Shown here one piece after another: positions 55,019 through 64,000 of a stretch of 64,000 nt of DNA (within the stretch, counting starts at the first letter, position 1; each line of letters opens with the position of its first letter). The translations under genes were made by a program, and so were the position numbers. The notes beneath the pieces were generated by a model. The model had not been told where the DNA came from and did no database searches. It saw only the letters and a list, made by a program, of their open reading frames with translations. Source of the stretch: Linanthus parryae (Eukaryota; Streptophyta; Magnoliopsida; Ericales; Polemoniaceae); assembly GCA_023055425.1 (NCBI GenBank), contig JALGPY010000004.1, positions 17,383,718 to 17,447,717 of the forward strand, in the 5' to 3' direction.

Positions 55019-56079
55019 ATCTTGTTGACTAAGGCTGCATCCCCCGGTTTGGAGTACCTACGAGTTTCAGTTCGTGTAGACTCTCTCTTTGACACGTTGT
55101 TCAGCAGATCTTGAGCTCGCTGTGCTCCAAGCCCCATAAAATTACCTCCAGCTAGCATATCTAACTGGTCAGCTGTCTCCTTGTCTAATGCAGTGTAGAA
55201 ATAATGGAAGAGCTTGTGCCATGGCTCCCCATGATTCGGACATCTACGGAGAATTTGGCTGAACTTCCTCCAAGCATCTCCCAATGAGCTGTCTTCTTCC
55301 TGAGTGAATTTTGCAATCTAAGCCATCTGCTGAGCGACTCTGGATGGTGGCAAATACTTCCTCAGAAACTCATGACAACAATCCGCCCATGTCACTATGC
55401 TACCAGCTGGCAGCTCCATAAGCCACTTCTTGGCTTTTCCAGATAAGGAGAAGGGAAATAGTAATAGCTTAGCTGTTTCATCTGGAACTCGTTGGTCGTG
55501 CAGGGTTGATGTGATTTGCTCAAATACCAGCAGATGGTGATTGGGATCATCTCCTGGAGCTCCGTTGAATGCGCACTCATCACGAACCATATTGATCATA
55601 TGTTGGCGCAACTCGAAGTGTTGGGAATTGATCTGTGGCCTGAAAATGGTAGGCTGATAACACGCTGGAGTAGTCCTGAAATAATCCACCATAGGGCGTT
55701 CTTCAATCTCGGCATTGTTCTGCCTGTTGTTTCCCCCATTATTCCCATTATTGTTCCCACCGATGTTCGCCACTTGTGCCCCCACACCAGGACGTGGTTG
55801 TGGATTTGGGGGAGCCAAGCGATCCATCATTGCCTGCATCTCAGCCATTTGAGCCCTCAGCTCCTCAGTTTCTCGTGCTTTATTGGCTGCATCCTCTACA
55901 GCTGCTGCTCTAGCTGCCTCCGCATCCTGCATACCTTTGCGGATCCTCTCAAACTCAGCTATAGTTTCGTCATCCATAGCAACTGAGCTTGTCTTCCTCT
56001 TGTATCTACGTTGTGCGTGTAACAAAGTTTCCGGGTCCTCAAGTGTTGGGTGCAAAGGCTCGTCTCGAGAACGGGACAT
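55019..56079 (-). pseudogene. gag: gag N-terminal part of element E
   Basis: It starts MSRSRDEPLHPTLEDPETLL at ATG 56079, 115 bases after the PBS. A helical Glu/Ala-rich region is followed by the capsid domain (ELPAGSIVTWADCCHEFLRK, DAWRKFSQILRRCPNHG, FYTALDKETADQLDMLAGG). One in-frame TAG at 55318 interrupts it. Frame is kept across the stop. The MITE splits it at about 55018. Confidence 0.9.
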
Positions 56080-56193
56080 GCACAGTGAAGTTCAACCTGA
56101 AAACACAGATTACACACAGAAAGTAGGTGAGTAATAGATATAAACAATAAAATAAATCCCTAAGGCTAGGAATTATAACTAATTTAGCCGAAG

Positions 56194-56211
56194 TCCCCGG
56201 CAACGGCGCCA
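56194..56211 (-). other. Primer-binding site of element E
   Basis: The minus strand reads TGGCGCCGTTGCCGGGGA, seven bases after the LTR end. It is the tRNA-Asp-type primer site typical of Athila and related plant gypsy elements. Confidence 0.9.
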
Positions 56212-56217
56212 AAAACT

Positions 56218-57678
56218 TGACACGTCCAAACCACAAGTGTATGGCTGTCGGTGCAGTAATATTCGGAAAAGTACGGATTGTCGAATCCCAAGAGACTTCT
56301 TTGTAAATTAGCTATTAGTTCTTAACCTTGTGTGGGCAAAGCGCAGTGGTTTGTTCTACTAACTCTACTGAAATTAAAAGACAAAGATCTCAATTAATTA
56401 GGTGAAAAGATTCACGATTGACGAAGAATTATTTTTAAGTTACTTAACAAGTGGACAAGTTCACGATATCTCTACGGGTTCACTAGGGAATTCACACCAC
56501 TTAGGATTTATGTTCATGCAACACGGATATTTTCTACTTAGCCAAACGAGCAATTTCACTTTGAAGATTCCTCAACCAAAGCCTATATTCAAACTCTTGT
56601 ACTTGATTCCTCTAGCCTACTCAAGTTTAAATACGCATTATGATCTTGATATCAACTCTTAGTTCTAGTTAACTAGCAAGATTCCTCAACCCTAGATTCG
56701 ACTAGTGCAAGATTCAAGTTCAAGCAATAACTATTGATTCCTCTAATAATTATCACCTAGATCAATCTTATTGTTACGTCAAACAATATGAAAGATATAA
56801 TTACGCATATGAATCAAGCATAACTAAGCATAAACATCCAATTAAGTCAATAAACATGAAGCATAATCCATAAATCACCAAAATATGGTGTTCAAAACCC
56901 TAGTTCCCTATGAGATATCCCGAATAGAGGGTTTAGCTACTAAAACACATGATCAAATTACAAAGTTTCAATGATCATAAACAAAAACTAAAGAGGGGAA
57001 GAAGATAGAGAATCAAACGATAGTCTCCAAGCTCCCAAGAATGCTCCTTGCTCTCCAATGGCGTAGAATGATGAATAATCCAAGCCCTAGGTCGTTCTCC
57101 TTGTTAAATCACGTCAATTCTTTCAAGTTTTTAAAAATTACACTTTTTACCCCTTTTTTAATCACGTCAGATCTACTAATGTGATCTTGGGATCACAATT
57201 TGTGATCCTAGGATCACCTTACTTGATTGTAGGATCACGTTAGTGGTCTTGTACTTGATCTTGTGATCATAGGATCACCTTTTGTCTTGTAGGATCACCT
57301 TGATCTTCCATGTGTGTTGCTTCTTTTCACCTTTTGAAAATTTGGCTAAGTCTTTTTCTCCTCTTAGCTTCTCCTCTTCTTCTATTCTCTCATGCATTCC
57401 TTGAGTTTCTTTCTTTCCGAAGTTCGCTTCAGCTCCAAAATCCGCACTCCACGCTTCCGGTTCCTGAAATTCACTACACGAACAAATACCGGAAGATCAA
57501 ATGAGACAAAATAAAGCATAAAACATGCATAAAACGCCCGGATTACACCATGAAGTCCAAATACTCAAGTATGCTCAAAACTATCAAAACTCGGCCTAAA
57601 ACACACATAAATGCATCGGAAAGTACGCGAAACGACAAGTAATCAGAATAGAATATAACTCCAATTATGGAGTTATGA
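56218..57678 (-). repeat. 5' LTR of element E
   Basis: This is the 1461-base partner of 43350-44808. Its outer terminal dinucleotide is mutated (TC instead of TG at 57678-57677 in element orientation); the 3' LTR keeps TG. The palindrome GTGATCCTAGGATCAC recurs at 57202-57217. Confidence 0.93.
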
Positions 57679-57683
57679 CATAA

Positions 57684-58480
57684 CCTTCTTGATCTATCTC
57701 CATATATCTTTATAGTTTATTTTGCTTAAGTCTATCATTTGAAAATCAATTCCCTAGTCAATCTACGTAAGACTTCCAAGTAGGGACATCGTTCCCAATG
57801 ATTAGTATGTCTCCACATACAAGACCTAAAACATAACTATGTTCCCACTAACCTTCTTGTAAACACAAGTCTCATCTTCAATTTTGATGGAACCAAACTC
57901 CTTTGATTGCATCATTAATTCGAAGAATCCAGCTCCAAGAAGCTTGAATAAATCTATAAACAGATTGCTACAAGCAAGATGCGAATGGATTAAGCATCAC
58001 AACTGGGAAAGATTTCGTCATAATCTATACTATGAGCTCACAGGAAATCCTTTCCCAACCAATTGTCCCTTAAAGGTAATCATATTACCATCCATGTTGG
58101 TTTCCTCATAACCCACTTGCACCTTTTAGGTGGTTCCACCAAATTCCATACTTTGTTGGTACACATGGATTCCATTTTGTATCCCATGGCTCCTTGCCAT
58201 TTCTGAGAGTATGGCCCACACGTGGCCATCTCATAGGTTGTAGGCCCATCTCGATGAGCAATATATCAGTGGTTATGAGAAATCCTTATTTCTCTAGTCC
58301 TTTGACATATCCTACCTGACCTACGTGGTTCTTGTGTTTTTCTGAGTAGGTTGCTCCACAACACCTTGTGATCCTGCTCATGTTCCATCAAAAGGATCAA
58401 TGTTCTGTTGTGGTTCTTGAACTTCTTCAAGTTCTACTTTCCTCCTACTGTTTCTTTTAGAGACATTCTCTACCTAGAAA
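57684..58480 (-). pseudogene. pol: Reverse transcriptase of element D
   Basis: From right to left the minus strand shows the RT start (KMESMCTNKVWNLVEPP near 58190-58130), QSVYRFIQASWSW near 57970-57930, and a degraded active-site region reading VCGDILIIGNDVP (near 57820) where YVDDILLIGND is usual. The RT is cut at 57684 by element E and continues at 43344. There are many stops. Confidence 0.7.
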
Positions 58481-59280
58481 CACTGTGGTTCGAGCAACAA
58501 ATATTTTTTTCTCGATTGGGTTGTAGAAATAATATCCTTTTCGGGATATCCCACAAAACATTTATCCGAATTAGGTTCAAGTTTATTTGTAAACTCTTTT
58601 ACACAAACTTCATAACCCCAAATCTTTATGAATGACATACTAGGACACTTCCTAGTCCATATCTCATATGGTGTTTTTACTAATCTGTTTTTATGGAACA
58701 AGGTTAAGTGCAAAATTTGCTGTAATTAGAACATAGCCCCCAAAAGTAAACTGGAAGTTCTGTTTGACTCATCATGGATTGAACCGTGTCCTACACGGTC
58801 CGAACTCTCCTCGGTCCGAACTCTCCTCTTAGTCACGCCAAACCCGTGTGGCATGCTAGGTGGAGCGAGTTTTGGATCATATCCAACACTCTCATAGATT
58901 CTTGTAAAATTCTTGGCTCTAGTACTCTCCTCTACGATCGAATCGTAGAGCCATGATACTTTTTTGAAACTGGCTTTCTACTTCATTCCTGAATTCTTTG
59001 AAAAATTCAAAGGATTCTGATTTGTTTCTTCATAAGATACACAAATCCATATTTCTTTGATCCCATTAGTAAATATGATGAAGTACAGAAAACCATTTTT
59101 AGCATTTGTGCTTAGCGGCCTTCATACATCAATATGTATGTTTCCCAAAAGATCATATCTTTGCCTAATAAGTCTTACATGTCTCATATCATTCAATAAT
59201 CAAATGAGTTCCAGAAATCCATCCTCATGGAGTTCTAGATATTTACCTCTTATTTGTGAGGCCTAAAAAATAATGCTAAA
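58474..59280 (-). pseudogene. pol: Integrase of element D
   Basis: Minus-strand text runs from KNGFLYFIIF (near 59090) through GVTKRRVRT (near 58850, where the catalytic Glu of the usual GVSERRNRT is Lys) to KTPYEIWTRKCPSMSFIKIWG and SDKCFVGYPEKD (58474-58713). This is the copia integrase and its C-terminal box of the Angela/Tork type. Frames are broken repeatedly. Confidence 0.75.
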
Positions 59281-61560
59281 GATAAATGAAGTTCATATCA
59301 TTATATGCAAACCTCTTGGTATTAATGTTATAGATGAATTTATCATGATCAAGGATATACAATCCACTTAGACAAAATTGTATTACAATAATGCATATAA
59401 GAATAAATGGAACAACATTTGTCCTTTATTATGATAAGGAGCTTTCTTGTCAAACAAGAAACTATGATAATGATCCTACTCCTAACAGGGACATAATCGT
59501 TTTGTCTAATTCATGAACAATTTCATAAAGGTATAAATAATTCCCTACGGCTAATTCAGCAACTCCTTGCTTCATTGCCCCACGTGTAGGATTATTTCTT
59601 CCTTATCCAATTGTCTTCATCTCTTGAGATCTTCCACATTTCTATAAATGTGAGATCCTCATATAGTATCATATAGTTATGATGATGAGATAGAAACATA
59701 GATTTCTATAACAAAAATACCCAAATCGGAATTTATAATTCCCTTAATACTTACTTCTAGGTACTTTGGGTAGTCTCTCTTCCTCTACACCACCTATGGG
59801 ACTTCAAGGCAACTTGGTTTTAGCAACAAGCTTGCTTTATACCCATGGGGTCGGCGCAAACCATTTGCCCTCACCCATGCTGTTAACCATTAACAGGTTT
59901 GTCCATGCCCATTATTAGTGTTTTGTTTAGTGATTCACAATCATATTGAGTAAATCTCCTTTGAACAAAACTATAATTTCATCCAATGCAATTCTTGGTC
60001 CACTTGAGCGAATAACCGTTTATTCTTTATCTATCTCATAGATAATTCCCATTCACTAATGTTTCAATCATATTGAATTAGTTTATTTGCTTAACGCAAA
60101 GTGGAGCAACACTTCAAACCTATTCATGTCTAGCTCGCTCTTTTGAAAGAGCTTATTTTAATGTATGATCATATCATACTTCTCCATGTTTCTCTTCTTG
60201 CTTCCAAAGCTCAGAGTTCATGGCAGCTAGCATGAGGCAAGTCATAACCAAAGAACCATTCTTTGGTGTTCCTTTCATAGGTTTTAGTGTGTTTTTGGTA
60301 TTCGGTGGAAGAGAACTTTATGTTCTACGAAGTACAACGAATTCTCTTTTATTTGAGAACGATTCTCAATTTTATACCAGTGTAGAAAATAGATAAAGTC
60401 GTGTTTTGTTTGTTTGATGTCATGGACATTCAACATAATAAGATTATGCAAAGTTTGTGACATATAACTATATTTAACAAGGATTTAAATTGTTAAACAT
60501 AGCTCCCACTATTTTTCTACGGATTAATAACCCTCAAGATATTAATGCGGAAAATATCCTTATATTTTCTAGTGGGCCAAGATCCATGTTTCATCTCCTC
60601 ATGAGCTTGCTTTGGCAAGTCACCCATAATTTTACTACTTTAGGTAGGAACAATTCCAATTGCATCCAATGCAATTCTTGGTTCAATTGGGCAAATAACT
60701 CCTTATTTATCCATCTTAATGGATAATCCCAATTGGTTGCCTCTAGGTTTTAATCATATTAATAGCCTAGTTGTGTTCAACCTCTTATTTAAACAATTGC
60801 ACATTAATTGTTTTTGCCATCACATTCCATCATTATGAACCAAGTCGCCTTGCTTTGGCATGCACGAACTTGATAAATCATGATAAAATGAGTGCTTAAA
60901 TAACGAGAAGGCAAGAACACAATATTTGAAATTTAAGGGATTTTTCAATTCAATTTTAATTATATTTGTTGATCCATATCAACTAATCTATCTATTTGAG
61001 TTTGGGCACAACTCCAAATAATAAATCCGGGGTGTCTAGTTATCTTATTATCCTAATTTCATGCATCATCCATACACTAACCACAAAATAATAAGACAAT
61101 AAAATAAACAACCACAAAACAAAATAAAACGTGATGTGAATATGGCCTTTTCTAGACTAAGATAATTCCAAGCCAATGGAATTATATATGAACCCTAAAA
61201 GCAAACACATCTCCATGCGTCTTCATCTTTTGGTCCATCCTTCATAGTCATGTGGAATGCTCCATGCTCCATCTTTTGTGGCTCCTTTTGGCTTTGGGCT
61301 TCTTTTTCCTTCAATCTTAGCTAACAATCTACTCTATCTAGCACTAGCTAACAACTATACTAAATAAAACAAATCTCACAAGTTGATAAAACAATGCTTC
61401 CTAACTAATTATTACAATTAATTAGATCAGCTCGCAGGCCGTAAACCAAACTACACAAATTAAACAATCACACCAAACCACATCCTAAGGCCATATCCAA
61501 TCACTATGCGATTTGCACATAAACAGTTAAAATCCAATTTTAACGCGCTTGGTCAATTTT
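59281..61560 (-). other. Presumed gag-protease region of element D, decayed beyond recognition
   Basis: By position this should encode gag and protease, but I recognise no motif. A diverged direct repeat of about 120 bases links 59960-60080 and 60650-60775 ('catccaatgcaattcttggt' in both). Confidence 0.4.
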
Positions 61561-62061
61561 AATTGATTTTAGCATTTTCTAGGGTTAAAACAGTCAATTG
61601 TGCCCAACAATCAAATTGCTCGGACCCCAAAAGAGGACCGCCAAGGCCTTGGGCCGGCCGGCCCCTAGCCCACACGGCTAGGCCGTGGGCTAGGGCTGCC
61701 CCGGCCCCTTGGCCGTCCCTTACTTGGGTGGCAAGCAAGGAGGGGCGGTCCCTTAAGGGGGGGGGGGGCGAACCTCCTTTTTCCAAAACAACTCACTTGC
61801 TTGGTGCCCAAGTTTGGTTGTTTCCTTGTTTGAAAAGAACTCCTTATTTCCATAGGATGACCAAACCTTAGATCTAAGATCCTAAAATTTCTCAAACTCA
61901 CTAATTCATGCATCCACTGCAAAAACTAGGTCTTGTTTTGATTGATTATTTGACAAATTGCATCACATGCTTGATTTGTCTTGTTTTACGCGATAAACAA
62001 TAAATTTAAAGTATAAAACTATGAAAACGTAACACATAAACCACGTTTATGCTCTACGACA
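61561..62061 (-). other. Leader of element D with GC-rich hairpin
   Basis: This is the untranslated leader between PBS and gag. It contains a GC-rich island (61620-61770) with an 11-bp inverted repeat, CCCTAGCCCAC at 61663-61673 and GTGGGCTAGGG at 61685-61695, loop 11, plus repeated GGCCGGCC words and a G-run at 61759-61768. Confidence 0.6.
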
Positions 62062-62062
62062 T

Positions 62063-62078
62063 GTGGCTCTGATACCAC
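62063..62078 (-). other. Primer-binding site of element D
   Basis: The minus strand reads GTGGTATCAGAGCCAC directly after the LTR end, an exact copia tRNA-Met-type site. Confidence 0.9.
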
Positions 62079-63622
62079 TGTAGGGTTTTGATCATGGATA
62101 CGCAGCGGAAAAACAAATTTTATCCATGCAATACCCTCCAAGGATCACATGACAAGAGACATAACGATGGTAAATGAAGAAATCAAGTTACACACCTTAG
62201 GGTTTCTCCTGTGATGACATGTCACGTGAATTGTATCACGTCTCTACGGTTGATCTACGCCTAGAGGTGAGATCTAGATCCTCCAACTCCTTGTTCTAGC
62301 TAGGAATAATGGAAGAGGAAGAAGAAATCATGCAACAATGGCGCATCAATGAGGGGCGGCTCCCCTTTAGGCCGACGGGTAGGGGGGCGATCCCAAGGGG
62401 GGTTCGGCCCTTGCTTGGGACTTGCTCTCTCTCCTACTATATCATATAGATGTGTGTATGTGTAGAGAGAAAATAAGCTAGGGGTGTTCTTTATATAGTC
62501 CAACAACACCTTGTCCTACTACATAAAAAACCCCTCTCCTTATCCTACTTAAATAAGGATTAGTCCCTTTTTGCAAACTAGTCCTAATCATGTCCATAAA
62601 TAGATTATTTCTCTTTGCAAATTAATCATAATCATGTCTCTACATGAATTAGGCCACCTTGGCAAATCCTAATCATGTCTGTACATGGATTAGTCCAACT
62701 TGCAAATTATTCCTACTAAGTTAGCAAGTTGTTGCGATTTGATCCTTCTAATTAATTAATCATATTAATTAATTATTTCCCAAGTCTAGTTCACCCCTAT
62801 GTGGCGTGTGACCCCATAGGTTCTATTTAGTTGGTAGTAACTATTTACTAATATGGAGCGGACTCTAGCAAGATATCCATTCTAGCCAACAAATTGAATA
62901 GTCATCATGACAAACCTTGTGCAAGTAATTTTCTTATCCCTTTGTCTGAATATCCGGATTGGACACGAGACATACAAGTCACACTCGTATATCCAATCCG
63001 AAGTTTCTCGATCCTGGGAATAGCCTTATTCGTGCAAATAACATCAATATCCTATATTGATTTATTTGAGTCTGGCCAGACATTTAATAAGCACTATCCC
63101 TCGAGTGGCCTGGATATTAGCTCCGGTTATGTGGGAGGGACAAATTCTATCTACGTACACTACGATCTCTAAGCTTGATTCTTATTGTATTCAGTACACG
63201 CCTTTATAGCTACCAGTTACGGTGTAGCGTTTGACGCTACCAAAATCACAATAATCCACAACTAGACAATCTAGTGACTTCAAGTCTAAGGATGACAACA
63301 CCGTTGCACCGCGAGAAGCGCTTGTGACTTTACATATCATGTATGTACCCTTCTCGGAGATGGGTCAATCCAGTATGCAATTACTCCTAATGCGTACCCA
63401 TGTGTTGGATCATGATATCTCCATATCAATCCAACCCCATACTAGTCTATATATGATTGTCCTATTTAATCATTAAAATCGACTAGGGATTTTTAAGAAT
63501 ATAACACTTATATTCTAAGGACTTCATTCATGTTAACATATCTCCATATCGATAACATAATGAATCGTAAATCCATATATTTGTCACAAGAAATTGATTG
63601 CCTCTAGGGAACAAGTACAAGA
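62079..63622 (-). repeat. 5' LTR of element D
   Basis: This is the 1544-base partner of 41121-42682. Its outer end has decayed (in element orientation TCTTGTACTTGTTCCC against TGTTGGAATTGTGCCC), but the length and the following AGTAT target duplication fix the boundary. Confidence 0.9.
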
Positions 63623-63627
63623 AGTAT

Positions 63628-64000
63628 GAGTCCAAATTTTACACTTGGTCAAACAGTTGGGTAAGATAGTGAATGGTGTTTGCAGGTTATCACCAAGAGC
63701 AAGGAACATAAGTGGATCATGGATTGTGGTTGCTCCAGACACATGAGTGGCAAGAAGTCTTTATTCTCATAATTGAAAGAACATTCAGGAGTAAACAAAG
63801 GAAAATGAAAAATTATAGGAATTGGGAATATTGGTAACAGTTCTGAAAATTCTATCTAAGATGCGTATCTTGTAGATGTTCTTAAATTTAATTTTCTCAG
63901 TGTTTCTCAATTATGTGACAAAGGAAATCTTTGATAAAGAGAAATTTGTGGTGCAAGATGAGAAATCAGGCAATTGCATAATCACAACCTCTGGATCAAG
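63628..64000 (+). pseudogene. pol: Protease region of element C (resumes after element D)
   Basis: The text EHKWIMDCGCSRHMSGKKSLFS near 63700-63765 (quoted as seen, in part) matches the protease start of elements A and Z. Cys stands where the active-site Ser of DSG is usual. A TAA follows at about 63768. The sequence continues towards integrase and leaves the window. Confidence 0.8.

Larger units (their letters stand above)
43350..57678 (-). mobile_element. Athila-type Ty3/gypsy element E
   Basis: This is a complete 14,329-base element on the minus strand. Its LTRs are 56218-57678 (5') and 43350-44808 (3'), and its perfect TSD CATAA lies at 43345-43349 and 57679-57683. A PBS complementary to the tRNA-Asp type follows the 5' LTR, then gag, protease, RT, RNase H and integrase. 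After a 1.5-kb gap comes a third ORF, then long non-coding DNA and a PPT. Large size, PBS type and third ORF fit Athila. LTR differences of roughly 2-3% by eye, six premature stops and two frameshifts place it between elements F and D in age. Confidence 0.95.
41121..63622 (-). mobile_element. Ty1/copia (Angela/Tork-like) element D, split by element E
   Basis: LTRs at 41121-42682 (3') and 62079-63622 (5') are direct repeats of about 1.55 kb. In element orientation they start TGTTGGAATT and end AACCCTACA. The TSD AGTAT is perfect (41116-41120 and 63623-63627). PBS and PPT are in place. Without the 14.3-kb element E, D is about 8.2 kb. Its coding region is badly decayed. The integrase and RT text matches the common Angela/Tork type. 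Confidence 0.9.
38058..64000 (+). mobile_element. Sirevirus-type Ty1/copia element C, split by D and running off the window
   Basis: The 5' LTR, PBS and gag occupy 38058-41120. The gag-pol sequence resumes at 63628 with the protease and continues past 64000. The break is the insertion of element D (TSD AGTAT at 41116-41120 and 63623-63627). Protein text is related to elements A and Z but clearly a separate family member. C itself sits in the gypsy relic G; a TSD candidate GTTAT (38053-38057) can be checked only at the other end. Confidence 0.85.

Noticed and set aside
61559..61922. Pro/Arg/Gly-rich frames on both strands
   Set aside because: Open only because of the GC-rich hairpin island in the leader of element D; low complexity, no family.

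Overview
This is a piece of nuclear plant DNA (angiosperm; the element types suggest a eudicot, but I cannot name a species). Nearly all of it is transposable elements stacked inside one another. It is AT-rich with only small GC-rich islands. I see no intact single-copy host gene, no rRNA or tRNA gene and no CRISPR. Long direct repeats, target-site duplications (TSDs), primer-binding sites (PBS), polypurine tracts (PPT) and domain order allowed me to separate the elements and order the insertions.

Left block, 1-20551: a minus-strand Sirevirus-type Ty1/copia element (Z; 3' LTR edge at 1-81, 5' LTR at 19845-20551). It is split by a plus-strand relative (A, 2645-14640). Both carry a third, envelope-position ORF downstream of pol. 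Element A itself holds a retroposed 1.56-kb insert (7096-8659) with a 13-bp TSD.

Central block, 20552-36365: a Mutator-like (MULE) transposase relic interrupted by a solo gypsy-type LTR (21542-23714, TSD ATTAT) and bordered by decayed tandem repeats. Next comes a very young minus-strand copia element (F, 25355-32157, TSD CGTAC, LTRs differing at one visible site). After that there is a broken GRF-type zinc-finger gene, repeat-rich non-coding DNA and a plant-mobile-domain-like relic.

Right block, 36366-64000: a nest about five levels deep. A gypsy/Athila-like pol relic (G) is cut by a third Sirevirus-type element (C, from 38058 past the window end). C is split by an Angela-like copia element (D, 41121-63622, TSD AGTAT). 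D is split by an Athila-type gypsy element (E, 43350-57678, TSD CATAA). E's gag is split by a hAT-like MITE.

Most notable observations: (i) the third ORFs of the copia elements (A, Z) and of the gypsy element (E) appear to share a domain; (ii) a TCAARGCYTTGA-like palindrome is scattered through LTRs, spacers and coding parts of A, Z and C, with an element-specific core; (iii) element F seems to start gag inside its LTR and to splice out an intron that contains the PBS; (iv) the premature stops of E fit C-to-T decay, five of six being TAG.
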